A stretch of 64,000 nucleotides of DNA, from the NCBI RefSeq assembly GCF_014673495.1, contig NZ_CP051006.1, positions 1,550,001 to 1,614,000 of the forward strand. The letters run 5' to 3'. This stretch comes from Streptomyces griseofuscus. Its GTDB lineage: Bacteria > Actinomycetota > Actinomycetes > Streptomycetales > Streptomycetaceae. Positions 1-8,516 of this stretch are shown here, piece after piece (the stretch's first letter is position 1; every line of letters starts with the position of its first letter). A model generated the notes under the pieces. It was not told where the DNA came from. It searched no databases and saw only the letters and a program-made list of their open reading frames with translations. Both the position numbers and the translations under genes were made by a program.

Positions 1-1
1 G

Positions 2-757
2 ACCGCCGTGACCTGCCCGACCGTGCGCATGCATCCGGCGGTGACGGCGCACGCGGCGGCCACCTGCGCGGTGCAGACCGAGGGCCGCTTCCGGCTGGGC
101 CTCGGCAGCGGCGAGGCACTGAACGAACACGTCCTCGGCGACCGCTGGCCCCCGGCGCACGTACGTCTTGAGATGCTGGAGGAGGCGGTACAGGTGATGC
201 GCCGGCTGTTCACCGGCGAGGAGGTCGACCACCACGGCACGCACTACACCGTGGAGAACGCCCGCCTCTACACCGTGCCCGCGGAGCCCATCCCGATCGA
301 CATCTCCGGCTTCGGCCCGAAGGCCACCGCCCTCGCCGCCCGGGTGGGCGACGGCTACATCACGATGATGCCCGAGGAGGAGATGGTCACCTCCTTCAGG
401 AAGGGCGGCGGCGGGGCAAAGCTCGTCAGCGGCGGCACCAAGGTCTGCTACGGCGCCGACCGCGCGGAGTGCGTCCGTACGGTGCACCGGCTCTGGTACA
501 ACGAGCTGCTGCCCGGCGAGATGGGCCAAGTACTGCCCTCGCCCCAGCACTTCGAGCAGTTGCACGAGCTGGTCACCGAGGACATGGTCCGCAAGGACGT
601 GGTGTGCGGGGACGATCCGGACGTACACGCCGCCGCCCTGCGCGCCTTCGCCGACGCCGGGTTCGACCGCGTGTACGTCAACCAGATCGGCCCCGACCAG
701 CAGGGTTTCTTCGACTTCTACCGTACGAAGGTGCTGCCCCGGCTGGCCGAAGGATGA
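2..757 (+). CDS. F420-dependent LLM-class oxidoreductase, 5' end cut by window
   Basis: This looks like a luciferase-like monooxygenase fold enzyme of the F420-dependent glucose-6-phosphate dehydrogenase-like group. The visible 251 codons contain the conserved stretches RFRLGLGSGE and LNEHVLG, then RLEMLEEAVQVMRRLFTGEEV, which belong to the middle and C-terminal part of the TIM barrel. Family members are about 320 residues, so roughly the first 70 residues lie before the window; the frame is open to base 2 and the GTG at 8 is internal. The exact substrate cannot be told; reduced or oxidised F420 as cofactor is inferred from the family. A strong hairpin at 788-810 follows it, shared with the convergent neighbour. 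Confidence 0.82.
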   Translation, partial: TAVTCPTVRMHPAVTAHAAATCAVQTEGRFRLGLGSGEALNEHVLGDRWPPAHVRLEMLEEAVQVMRRLFTGEEVDHHGTHYTVENARLYTVPAEPIPIDISGFGPKATALAARVGDGYITMMPEEEMVTSFRKGGGGAKLVSGGTKVCYGADRAECVRTVHRLWYNELLPGEMGQVLPSPQHFEQLHELVTEDMVRKDVVCGDDPDVHAAALRAFADAGFDRVYVNQIGPDQQGFFDFYRTKVLPRLAEG

Positions 758-787
758 CCGGGCCTGGAAGTGACCCCGGGGGGACTC

Positions 788-810
788 CCCGCGCCGGCTA
801 TCGGCGCGGG
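788..810. terminator. Hairpin terminator between convergent genes
   Basis: A 9-bp perfect stem, CCCGCGCCG paired with CGGCGCGGG, with a 5-nt loop, overlaps the stop codon of the minus-strand gene ending at 798 and lies 30 bases past the plus-strand stop at 757. There is no T-run, as is usual in Streptomyces. It can serve both directions. Confidence 0.6.
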
Positions 811-1244
811 TCGTCCAGGTCGGCCGGGGTCTCCGGCGGATTCTTGGGGATCGGCGGATACGGCATGCCGAGGCCGCCGGGCGGGGCGACCGGCGGGGTG
901 CCGCCGACCACCCGGTGCGGCGGATGCGGGTGGTGTTCCGAGGACGAGGAGTGGGCACTGGCCCGCAGCGCGTACGCCACCGCGGCCATCAGCGCCCCGG
1001 TGATCAGCGCGGCCGCCCAGCCGGGCAGCCCGATCGCCAGGGCGAGGCCCACGGCGACGACGACCGCGCCGCCCGCGTACAGGGCGGCGGCGCCCGACGC
1101 GCCGTACAGCACGGCGGTGCGGCGCTGCTTGCGGGTCTGCTCGCGCAGCTCCTCCCGTACCGTCACACGGGCCACCTGAGCCAGCTCCTCGACCAGCTCC
1201 TTGTCGAGATGTTCCAGATGATCCAGAGGTTGCGAACGGTTCAT
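798..1244 (-). CDS. Phage holin-like family membrane protein (DUF1469 type)
   Basis: A 148-residue protein with a charged N-terminal helix (about residues 5-40, rich in E, L and R), then two hydrophobic segments, about residues 44-70 (starting AVLYGASGAAAL) and 73-92 (WAAALITGALMAAVAYALRA), and a proline- and histidine-rich cytoplasmic tail. This layout is that of the actinobacterial phage holin superfamily III / DUF1469 proteins, which are housekeeping membrane proteins and not phage lysis genes. The ATG at 1244 (MNRSQPLDHL) is preferred over an upstream in-frame ATG at 1370 because the extension looks non-coding and would run into the promoter of the divergent VOC gene. Its role is unknown. 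Confidence 0.7.
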   Translation of the reverse strand: MNRSQPLDHLEHLDKELVEELAQVARVTVREELREQTRKQRRTAVLYGASGAAALYAGGAVVVAVGLALAIGLPGWAAALITGALMAAVAYALRASAHSSSSEHHPHPPHRVVGGTPPVAPPGGLGMPYPPIPKNPPETPADLDDPRR

Positions 1245-1313
1245 GTCACGCGGGTACCCTGTGCGCACCTCGGATAACTCCGTGGGTGCCTGCGCGCCGG
1301 CCCTCGCCCCAAC

Positions 1314-1319
1314 TAGGCT
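1314..1319 (+). promoter_or_regulatory. -10 box TAGGCT of a leaderless VOC transcript
   Basis: TAGGCT fits the TANNNT -10 consensus and ends 7 nt before the ATG at 1327. No ribosome site precedes that ATG, so transcription probably starts at or next to the start codon. Confidence 0.5.
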
Positions 1320-1326
1320 CGGCCGT

Positions 1327-1674
1327 ATGGAGATTATGGGCGCCTCGCTGCGTATCTGCGTTGCCGACATCGAGACCGCGATCCCCTTCTACGAGCGGCT
1401 GGCCGGTGGCACGGCACAGCGGTTCGCGCGCGGCGGGGTCCAGGTCGCCGCGATCGGCTCCTTCCTGTTGATGAGCGGTCCGGAAGCCGAGCTGGAGATC
1501 CTGCGGAAGGTCACCGCGACCATCGCCGTCAAGGACGTGGGCGAGGCGCGTGAGCTGCTCACCGGCCTCGGCGCCCGCATCCTGGTGGAGCCGGTGCCGA
1601 CACCGGCGGGCAGCAACATGCTGGCGATGCACCCGGACGGATCGCTCTTCGAGTACGTGGACCAGCGCGGCTGA
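1327..1674 (+). CDS. VOC family (glyoxalase/bleomycin resistance fold) protein
   Basis: A 115-residue single-domain protein of the vicinal oxygen chelate superfamily. It begins MGASLRICVADIETAIPFYE, the usual first beta-alpha unit (xxxVxDxxxxxxFYExL), and ends with HPDGSLFEYVDQ, where the Glu of the last strand is often a metal ligand in this fold. An N-terminal His or Glu ligand is not obvious, so it may bind a ligand without catalysing glyoxalase chemistry. The ATG at 1327 is chosen because a -10 box sits 7 nt upstream. It is divergent from the holin-like gene and convergent with the DUF5107 gene, 4 bases apart. Confidence 0.75.
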   Translation: MEIMGASLRICVADIETAIPFYERLAGGTAQRFARGGVQVAAIGSFLLMSGPEAELEILRKVTATIAVKDVGEARELLTGLGARILVEPVPTPAGSNMLAMHPDGSLFEYVDQRG

Positions 1675-1678
1675 GCGC

Positions 1679-3640
1679 TCAGGCGGAATCGGGACGCATC
1701 CTGAAGTCGTAGCGGGCGGGCAGAGGTTCGTCGGTGAGCCGGGCCCATACCCGGTCGAGCTCCCGGGAGCCCTCCCGCAGATCGGCGATCTCGAAGCCCG
1801 CGTCGAACACGGCCCGCGCCTCGGCCCGTCGGCCCTCCGCCAGCAGCAACTCCGCCTCCAGCAGCCGGAATCGGCCGCGCTGCCGGACGGCCGACGGCAG
1901 CCGTTCCCAGACCGCGCGGGCCTTCGCCGTCCGCCCGACCCGCAGCAGCGCTTCGAGCGCCTCGCGGCCGAGGGCGGTCCGCCGGGCGACCCGGTCCGCG
2001 TCCTCCGGGCGCTCCGCCGCGCACAGGTCGGTGAACGCGTCGGCGTACCGGTCGGCGGCCCGCGCGTGGTGGCCGTCGTCCTGGTCGGCGACGGCCAGGG
2101 CGCGCAGCAGCGGCCAGCGCGCGGGGGCGAGCGGCAGGGCCCGCTCCCAGCTGCGGACGGCCTGGGCGCGGTCGCCCGCGTGCCACTGGGCGATGCCGAG
2201 GTGGTACTCGGTGTGCCAGGTGGCGGGCGCGGTCTCCAGCAGGTCCCGCCAGTGCGGGGCGACCGGTGTCGCACCGGCCGGCTCCGGGCCGCGCGGGGCG
2301 GGCAGGCCCCCGGTGCGCAGCAACTCCCGCCAGGGCTCCTGGTCCTGGCCGAGCGTGGACTCGGGGAAGGGCGTGCCGGGCAGCTTCCAGCCGGCGCGCA
2401 GCACTTCGAGTGCGCCCCAGCCGGAGCCGGTGGCGAGGATCTCGCCGGGTTCGGTGTCGGCGTACGGCCGCCATCGCGCGTACGCCTCCTCGACACGGGC
2501 GCGCGGCAGCACCGCCTCCAGCCGCTCCTCGGCCTGCCGGACCGCGCAGGTCCACTCCCCCGCGGGCGAGGTGTCGAGCGGGCCGTACGCCTCCAGCCAG
2601 GACACCTCGCTCTCCGGGTCCAGGCGGACGTGCTCCAACTGGGTACGGGCCAGGCCCGCCTGGATCTCGCAGTAGCCGCCGGTGCCGGGCTCGGTGAGCC
2701 ACTGCTGCCAGCGGCGGCCGCCGGGACCGCTGCCCCAGACGAACAGCTTGCGGCCGCGCAGCACATCGGTGGAGGTCTGCACCAGTCCGTGCCCGGCCGC
2801 GTCCAGCGCGGCGATCCAGCGGCGCCGGCCGTCGGGCACGTCGTAGAAGTAGTCGGCGGCGTAAGGGCTGTTGAGGGGGTAGGTGCGGTCGATGCCGTCG
2901 TACGCCGGGACGGGCACCCGGCGCAGCCGCTGCTCGTAGCCGAACTGCCAGGCCGCCTCGGCGGGGGCGAGGACCCGGACCTTTTCGGGTACCGCGATGT
3001 TGGACCACCAGTAGGTGGGCACCGGGTGCTCGTGCGGATTGCGGACGCGGACGGCGACGTGGAGGAAGTCGGAGCCGTCGGGCAGCCACAGGTCGACCTG
3101 GAAGGGCAGGTCGCGCAGCCGCTCCCACTCCCACAGGCGCAGCATCTCGCCGCCGTCGGGCGCGGGGACGCGCGCGGCGTGCAGGGGGGCGCAGGAGAGG
3201 GTGGTGTGGCCGGTGGCGCCGATGTTCCACTCGATGCCGCCGGAGTACCAGGCGCCGTTGAGGGCGAAGTCGGCGGGCTGGAACACCGGGTTGCGGTAAA
3301 GAAGTTCGCGTCCGGTCGGCAGATGGAGCAGCGAGGCGACCCGGCCGCCGAGGCCGGGCAGGACGGTGGCGCGCAGCCGGTCGTTCTCGATCACCAGGGC
3401 GTCGAGGGCGCGGGGTGCGCGGGTCCTGTCGTAGCCGTCGCGCAGGCGGACCGGCAGCAGGCTGCGCAGCGGCGCGTACCCGAGCCCGCGCGCCATGTCC
3501 GGGGGCATGTCCGCCCGGTCGCGGTCGTCGACGCGGTGGACCTCGTCGAGCGGGCGCAGCGGAGGCAGCGGGTTGTCCGGGCCCAACTCGGCGGCGGGCA
3601 GGGTCAGTACCTCACGTCGGATCCTTGTCACGACGACCAT
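1679..3640 (-). CDS. DUF5107 / TPR protein, probable carbohydrate-related
   Basis: A 653-residue protein. Residues about 30-330 form a DUF5107-type beta-sandwich resembling galactose-mutarotase-like domains (ATVLPGLGGRVASL, then GIEWNIGATGHTTLS and TYWWSNIAVPE). The C-terminal third has TPR-like helices such as YHLGIAQWHAGDRAQAVRSWERALPL. Related proteins are often 1000 residues or more with many TPRs; this is a short version. The ATG at 3640 (MVVVTRIRREVL) is taken as the start since the next ATG upstream adds 18 atypical residues. Mutarotase-like folds suggest sugar or glycoside processing, but no catalytic residue can be assigned. It is a single gene on its strand. Confidence 0.75.
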   Translation of the reverse strand: MVVVTRIRREVLTLPAAELGPDNPLPPLRPLDEVHRVDDRDRADMPPDMARGLGYAPLRSLLPVRLRDGYDRTRAPRALDALVIENDRLRATVLPGLGGRVASLLHLPTGRELLYRNPVFQPADFALNGAWYSGGIEWNIGATGHTTLSCAPLHAARVPAPDGGEMLRLWEWERLRDLPFQVDLWLPDGSDFLHVAVRVRNPHEHPVPTYWWSNIAVPEKVRVLAPAEAAWQFGYEQRLRRVPVPAYDGIDRTYPLNSPYAADYFYDVPDGRRRWIAALDAAGHGLVQTSTDVLRGRKLFVWGSGPGGRRWQQWLTEPGTGGYCEIQAGLARTQLEHVRLDPESEVSWLEAYGPLDTSPAGEWTCAVRQAEERLEAVLPRARVEEAYARWRPYADTEPGEILATGSGWGALEVLRAGWKLPGTPFPESTLGQDQEPWRELLRTGGLPAPRGPEPAGATPVAPHWRDLLETAPATWHTEYHLGIAQWHAGDRAQAVRSWERALPLAPARWPLLRALAVADQDDGHHARAADRYADAFTDLCAAERPEDADRVARRTALGREALEALLRVGRTAKARAVWERLPSAVRQRGRFRLLEAELLLAEGRRAEARAVFDAGFEIADLREGSRELDRVWARLTDEPLPARYDFRMRPDSA

Positions 3641-3731
3641 GGAACCCGGCGCGCGGTGACTCGGCCAGGGGAGCTGCCGGTCAGGATTGCGCAAAGGGCG
3701 TAAAAACCGCGGCGGGGCGGCCCGTGCGAGG

Positions 3732-4277
3732 TCAGGCGCGCATCTCGGCGGTGAGCGCCCAGCGCTCGTGGTCGCGCCAGTCCCCGTCGATGTAGATCAT
3801 CTTCGGTGAGAAGCCCTCCAGGCGGAACCCGGCGCCCCGGGCCAGCGCGGCCGAGGCGAGGTTCTCCGGCTGGGCGTTGATCTCCAGGCGGTGCAGCCCG
3901 AGCGGCCCGAAGGCGTGGCCGATCACCAGGTCGAGGCCCTCGCGCATCAGACCCCGCCCGGCGGCGTGCGCGAACGCGCCGTAGCCGAGGGCGCCGCAGC
4001 GGAAGCCGCCCCGGACGATGTTGTTGATGTTGATGAACCCGGCGATGTCCCCGCTCTCGCGCTCGCACACCAGGAAACCGGCCTTGGTGGGGTCGTCGAT
4101 CAGCCGCCCCGCGTACTGGGCGTACGCGTCCTCGGTGTCCGGCGGGAACAGCCACGGGCGGTGCAGGTCCTTGCTCTCGCGGGCGCGCGCGGTGAACTCG
4201 GGACCGTCCTGAAGGGTGAAGTGGCGGATGCCCACCCGTGGGCCTTCGGCGAGGTAGCGGGACGCGATGTGCGGCAT
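3732..4277 (-). CDS. GNAT N-acetyltransferase, RimJ/RimL-like
   Basis: A 181-residue acetyltransferase of the GNAT fold. The sequence FININNIVRGGFRCGALGYGAFAHAAGRGLMREGL corresponds to strand 4 and the acetyl-CoA pyrophosphate loop region, and LHRLEINAQPENLASAALARGAGFRLEG is the typical C-terminal motif B of RimJ/RimL enzymes. Such proteins acetylate N-terminal or side-chain amines of proteins or small molecules; the substrate here is unknown. A -10 box TAAGCT six bases before the ATG supports the start and leaderless expression. Confidence 0.85.
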   Translation of the reverse strand: MPHIASRYLAEGPRVGIRHFTLQDGPEFTARARESKDLHRPWLFPPDTEDAYAQYAGRLIDDPTKAGFLVCERESGDIAGFININNIVRGGFRCGALGYGAFAHAAGRGLMREGLDLVIGHAFGPLGLHRLEINAQPENLASAALARGAGFRLEGFSPKMIYIDGDWRDHERWALTAEMRA

Positions 4278-4283
4278 CCGGCC

Positions 4284-4289
4284 AGCTTA
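4284..4289 (-). promoter_or_regulatory. -10 box TAAGCT of the leaderless GNAT gene
   Basis: On the minus strand TAAGCT lies 6 nt upstream of the ATG at 4277, with no ribosome site between, the spacing expected for a leaderless mRNA. Confidence 0.5.
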
Positions 4290-4318
4290 CGCGTCCCCTC
4301 TCGCCGCGCGGGGCATGC

Positions 4319-5242
4319 TCAGCGCAGCGCGGGCTCCGCCAGTGTCAGCGTCCCGGCGTCCGCGTCCAGCTCCGCCTCGGCCCCGAACGGGATCGTCAGC
4401 GCGTCCGCGCAGTGCCCGAACCCCATCTCCTCGCAGACCGGCACCCCGAGCCCGCCGAGCCGGTCCGCGAGGACGGCGCGCACCTCCTCGTAGGGCCCGC
4501 AGCGCTCCCAGGACCCGAGCCCGATCCCGGCGACCCCGTCCAGCCAGCCGGAGCGCAGCAGCTGGGTGAGCAACCGGTCGATGCGGTACGGCAGTTCGGT
4601 GACGTCCTCGATCATCAGCAGCCCGCCGCGGGCACCGGTCCGAGCGAGCGGGGTGCCGAGGTCGGCGGCGAGCCCGCCGAGGTAGCCGCCGAGGGTCACC
4701 CCGCGGGCCCGGCCGGACACCAGCGCCGTGCCGGTCGTCGCGATGGTCCGCACCGTCTCGGGTGCGAACAGGGTGGCCTTCAGATGCTCCTGCGCCCGGG
4801 TGCTCTTGATGAAGTCGATCCCGGCGGCCACCGGCCCGTACAGCGTGACCAGGCCGAGGCGGGTGGCGAACGCCTGGTGCAGATGGGTGATATCGCTGAA
4901 TCCGAGGAAGACCTTCGGCCCGGCGGCGCGCAGCGCGTCCCAGTCGACCAGGTCGGCCATGCGCTGGGCGCCGTAGCCGCCGCGGGCGCACAGGACCGCG
5001 GCCACCGACGGATCGCACCAGGCGTTCTGGAGGTCCGCGGCCCGGTCGGCGTCGGTGCCCGCCAGATAGCCCAACTCGCCGTCCCGGTCGAGGACATGGG
5101 GCATGACGACGGGGTCGAGGTCCCAGCCGCGCAGCACATCGAGGCCCGCCTGGACGCGTTCCTCGGGCACCGGGCCGCTGGGGGCGACGACGGCCACCCG
5201 GGCGCCCGGGGCCAGCCTCGGCGGGCGGGTGAGGGCTTTCAC
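4319..5242 (-). CDS. S66 family LD-carboxypeptidase
   Basis: A 307-residue serine peptidase of the LdcA/MccF family, which cleaves the L,D-bond before the terminal D-Ala of murein tetrapeptides during cell-wall recycling. The triad is visible: Ser116 in GFSDIT, Glu212 in IEDVTE and His277 in GFGHCADALTIPFG. Length matches the family. The start is GTG at 5242 (VKALTRPPRLAPG), which overlaps the stop of the S9 peptidase gene by 4 bases (GTGA), a sign of translational coupling. It is the last gene of the minus-strand peptidase run. No signal peptide, so it acts in the cytoplasm. Some family members instead cleave peptide-nucleotide antibiotics, which cannot be excluded. Confidence 0.9.
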   Translation of the reverse strand: MKALTRPPRLAPGARVAVVAPSGPVPEERVQAGLDVLRGWDLDPVVMPHVLDRDGELGYLAGTDADRAADLQNAWCDPSVAAVLCARGGYGAQRMADLVDWDALRAAGPKVFLGFSDITHLHQAFATRLGLVTLYGPVAAGIDFIKSTRAQEHLKATLFAPETVRTIATTGTALVSGRARGVTLGGYLGGLAADLGTPLARTGARGGLLMIEDVTELPYRIDRLLTQLLRSGWLDGVAGIGLGSWERCGPYEEVRAVLADRLGGLGVPVCEEMGFGHCADALTIPFGAEAELDADAGTLTLAEPALR

Positions 5243-7191
5243 CGGTGCAGCTCCAGTCGGGGCACGTCGGGCACGTCCAGCTTGAACACCTGGGCGTACA
5301 GGGAGAGTTCGGCTTCCAGGGCGCGGATCACGGTGTCCGCCCTGCGGAACCCGTGGCCCTCCCCCTCGAAGGTGAGGTAGGCGTGCGGGACGCCCTTGCC
5401 CTGGACGCGGGCGAGGAACTCCTCGCACTGCACGGGCGGGCAGATCACGTCGTCCAGGCCCTGGAGCATCAGGAACGGCGCGGCGAGCCGGTCGGCGTGG
5501 CTCGCGGGCGAGCGCTCGGTGTAGCGGGTCGGCACCTCGGTGAACGGGCCGATCAGGGACTCCATGTAGCGCGACTCGAAGTCATGGGTGCCGCCGGAGG
5601 CCCAGCTGGTCAGGTCGAGGACCGGGTAGAGGATGGTGCCGCACGCGTAGACCCCGGTGGTGGTGAGGGAGGCCGCGGTGGTCCAGCCGCCCGCGCTGCC
5701 GCCCCGGATCGCGAGCCGCCCGGGGTCCGCGGTGCCCTCCTCGGCGAGCGCGCGGGCGACGGCCGCGCAGTCCTCGACGTCGACCACGCCCCACTGCTCG
5801 CGCAGCCGCTCGCGGTAGGCGCGGCCGTACCCGGTGGAGCCGCCGTAGTTGACCTCGGCGACGCCGATGCCCCGGGAGGTGAAGTAGGCGATCTCCAGGT
5901 CGAGGACGAGCGGCACCCTGCTGGTGGGGCCGCCGTGCGCCCAGATGACGTAGGGCGGCAACTCGCCGTCGGGTGCGGTGTGTTCGGGGTGGTGCGGCGG
6001 GAAGACCTGGGCGTGCACCTCGCGCCCGTCGGGTCCGGTGAAGACGCGGATCTGCGGCTCGGGGTAGTAGGCGGGGTCCACCGGGTCCCGGTGGCGGGCG
6101 CCGACGGCGCGGGCGCGGCCGGTGACGGTGTCCAGTTCGACCACCTCGTACGCGGTGCGCGGGCTGGCGCCGATGGCGGCGACCCGGCCGCCGTGCACGG
6201 CGAGGTTCGCCGCGAACTCGGTCCAGGGGCCCGCCGCGTCGACGATCTCCCCGGACTCCGGGTCCAGGATCCCGAGCACGGTCGAGCCCTTGCCGTGCAC
6301 GACCGCGATCAGCCCGCTGTCCAGCGGTGCGAACCAGCGCAGGCCCAGCTGCCACAGCGGGCCGCCGAACTCCTCCTCGCGGGTGCACAGCGGGACGTCG
6401 TCGCGGTAGAGGTTCCACCAGCCGCCGCGGTCGCTGGAGTACAGGAGCCCCCCGTCCGGGGCCCATTCCACCTGGGCGACGGCCTCGTGCTCGCCCCCGG
6501 CGACGGTGTGCGCGCCGTGCAGGGTGCCGTCCGCGCCGACCTCGGCGACCCGCAGTTCGGTGCCCTCCCAGGGCATCCGCGGGTGGTCCCAGGCGAGCCA
6601 GGCGGCGCGCCGGCCGTCCGGGGAGATCCGGGGGGCGGTGACGAACCGGTGCCGCTCCTCGGTGAGTTCACGCACCGCGCCCCGGTCCTCGGCGGCCGAG
6701 CCGTCCAGCGGTACGGCGGCGAGGACGCGCCGGACGTCGCCGGGGTCGTCGCCGGTGTACTCCTCCAGCACGCACCACACCTCGCCCCGTTCGAGGTCGA
6801 GCTGCGGTTCCGCCCAGCGCAGTCCGCCGCCGACCGGGGAGAGCGGGGTGAGCGGACGGGGTTCGCCGCCGGGCTCGTACCGGTAGAGCCGCTGGTCGGC
6901 GAAGTGGGCGAACACCAGGAGGGGCGCGCCGCCTCGGCTCTCTGCGGTCCAGGGCCGACCGCCGTACTCGATGACGCGGGTGCGCACGTTCCACGGCGCG
7001 GGCAGCAGCGATTCCTCGCTGCCGTCCGCGCGGCGCCGTATCAGCGCGCGGCGCCCGCCCTCGCCGGGGCGGGGCTCGGTCCACCAGGTCTCGTCCCCGA
7101 CGTAGCCCACCCAGTCCGGGCGGCCGTCGTGGGCGGCGGCGAGTGCCGCGTCGATGGGTGACGGCCAGGTGCCGTACGGTGCCCTGTGCAT
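5239..7191 (-). CDS. S9 family prolyl-oligopeptidase/acylaminoacyl-peptidase-like
   Basis: A 650-residue cytoplasmic serine peptidase with an N-terminal beta-propeller (about residues 1-390, many W/D-rich strands) and a C-terminal alpha/beta-hydrolase domain. The nucleophile is Ser499 in RGGSAGGW; the acid is Asp in QGLDDVICPP and the base is His in GEGHGFRRADT, the classic S9C arrangement. These enzymes release residues from short or blocked peptides. ATG at 7191 is chosen because a GGGGGAGGA ribosome site lies just upstream and covers an alternative ATG at 7206. The gene starts 20 bases after the M20 gene stop and overlaps the LD-carboxypeptidase start. Confidence 0.9.
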   Translation of the reverse strand: MHRAPYGTWPSPIDAALAAAHDGRPDWVGYVGDETWWTEPRPGEGGRRALIRRRADGSEESLLPAPWNVRTRVIEYGGRPWTAESRGGAPLLVFAHFADQRLYRYEPGGEPRPLTPLSPVGGGLRWAEPQLDLERGEVWCVLEEYTGDDPGDVRRVLAAVPLDGSAAEDRGAVRELTEERHRFVTAPRISPDGRRAAWLAWDHPRMPWEGTELRVAEVGADGTLHGAHTVAGGEHEAVAQVEWAPDGGLLYSSDRGGWWNLYRDDVPLCTREEEFGGPLWQLGLRWFAPLDSGLIAVVHGKGSTVLGILDPESGEIVDAAGPWTEFAANLAVHGGRVAAIGASPRTAYEVVELDTVTGRARAVGARHRDPVDPAYYPEPQIRVFTGPDGREVHAQVFPPHHPEHTAPDGELPPYVIWAHGGPTSRVPLVLDLEIAYFTSRGIGVAEVNYGGSTGYGRAYRERLREQWGVVDVEDCAAVARALAEEGTADPGRLAIRGGSAGGWTTAASLTTTGVYACGTILYPVLDLTSWASGGTHDFESRYMESLIGPFTEVPTRYTERSPASHADRLAAPFLMLQGLDDVICPPVQCEEFLARVQGKGVPHAYLTFEGEGHGFRRADTVIRALEAELSLYAQVFKLDVPDVPRLELHR

Positions 7192-7211
7192 GGTGTCCTC
7201 CCCCATTTCGT

Positions 7212-8516
7212 CTAGGCCGTGCGCAGGAAGCGGTCGAGGACACGGACGCCGAAGTGCAGCGCCTCGACGGGCACGCGTTCGTCCACGCCGTGGAACAGCG
7301 CCTGGTAGTCGAGCCCTTCGGGCAGTTTCAGCGGTGCGAAGCCGTAGCCGGTGATGCCGAGCCGGGAGAACTGCTTGGCGTCGGTGCCGCCGGACATGCA
7401 GTACGGCACCACATGTCCCTCGGGCGCGAACTCCTGTACGGCGGCCCGCATCCGGTCGAAGAGCGGGGCGTCCACCGGTGCTTCGAGGGCGACCTCGCGG
7501 TGCGCGAACTCCCAGTCGACGTCCGGTCCGGTGAGCCGGTCGAGGGTGGCGGTGAACTCCTCCTCGCCGCCCGGCAGATAGCGTCCGTCGACATGGGCGA
7601 TGGCCTCGCCCGGGATCACGTTCAGCTTGTAACCGGCGTCCAGCATGGTCGGGTTGGCGCTGTTGCGGACGGTCGCCTCGACCAGCTTGGCGGCCGGGCC
7701 CAGCTTCTCCAGCAGCCGGTCGACATCGCCGAAGTCGGCGTCGATGCCGTACAGCGCGGCGAGTTCGGCGAGCGCGGCGCGCACCGTCGGGGTGAGCCGC
7801 AGCGGCCATTGGTGCTCGCCGATGCGGGTGACGGCGGCGGCGAGCCGGGTCACCGCGTTCTCCTTGTTCACCTTGGAGCCGTGCCCGGCGCGGCCGCGCG
7901 CGGTCAGCTTGAGCCACCCGGTGCCGCGTTCCCCGGCGGCGATCGGATAGATCTGCCGTCCGGCGCCGTCGTGGAAGGTGAAGGCGCCGGACTCGCTGAT
8001 GCCCTCGGTGCAGCCCTCGAACAACCCGGCGTGCTCGTCGGCCAGGAAGCCGGAGCCGTCCTCGGCGCTTGCCTCCTCGTCGGCGGTGAACGCGATGACC
8101 AGATCGCGGCGGGGCCGCACCCCCGTGCGGGCCCAGGAGCGGACGACCGCGAGGATCATCGCGTCCATGTTCTTCATGTCGACGGCGCCCCGCCCCCACA
8201 CCACTCCGTCCCGGACCTCCCCGGAGAACGGGTGCACGCTCCACTCGGCGGCCTCGGCGGGCACCACGTCGAGATGACCGTGGACCAGCAGGGCGTCCGC
8301 CCCCGGCTCGGTGCCCTCGATCCGGGCGACCACATTGGTACGGCCCGGGGTGCGCTCCAGCAGCAGCGGTTCGAGGCCGGCGCCGGCCAGCCGCTCGGCC
8401 GCGTACTCGGCGGCGGGCCGCTCCCGGCAGTCGCCGCCGCCCCGGTTCGTGGTGTCGATCCGGATCAGCCCCGAGGTGAACTCCACGACCTCGTCGAGGG
8501 CCCGCGGGTCAGCCAT
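7212..8516 (-). CDS. M20 family zinc peptidase/amidohydrolase
   Basis: A 434-residue metallo-hydrolase of the M20/ArgE/DapE/CPG2 superfamily. Metal-binding motifs are clear: LLVHGHLDVVP (His and Asp), WGRGAVDMKNMDA (bridging Asp), FTADEEAS (general-base Glu pair) and a His near the C-terminus in ALFHGVDE. The insert between them is the usual dimerisation lid (GRAGHGSKVNKENAV). The family hydrolyses dipeptides or N-acyl amino acids in the cytoplasm. Its start overlaps the stop of the upstream M55 gene by 8 bases, with the ribosome site inside that gene, so the two are probably coupled. Exact substrate unknown. Confidence 0.9.
   Translation of the reverse strand: MADPRALDEVVEFTSGLIRIDTTNRGGGDCRERPAAEYAAERLAGAGLEPLLLERTPGRTNVVARIEGTEPGADALLVHGHLDVVPAEAAEWSVHPFSGEVRDGVVWGRGAVDMKNMDAMILAVVRSWARTGVRPRRDLVIAFTADEEASAEDGSGFLADEHAGLFEGCTEGISESGAFTFHDGAGRQIYPIAAGERGTGWLKLTARGRAGHGSKVNKENAVTRLAAAVTRIGEHQWPLRLTPTVRAALAELAALYGIDADFGDVDRLLEKLGPAAKLVEATVRNSANPTMLDAGYKLNVIPGEAIAHVDGRYLPGGEEEFTATLDRLTGPDVDWEFAHREVALEAPVDAPLFDRMRAAVQEFAPEGHVVPYCMSGGTDAKQFSRLGITGYGFAPLKLPEGLDYQALFHGVDERVPVEALHFGVRVLDRFLRTA

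Noticed and set aside
798..1244. Prophage remnant (holin-like gene)
   Set aside because: This family is chromosomal in actinomycetes; no other phage genes, integrase or attachment site are near.
5239..8244. A single 1001-residue S9/M20 fusion protein
   Set aside because: The upstream part of this frame is antisense-like filler; the S9 gene has its own ATG at 7191 with a strong ribosome site and the M20 gene ends just before it in another frame.
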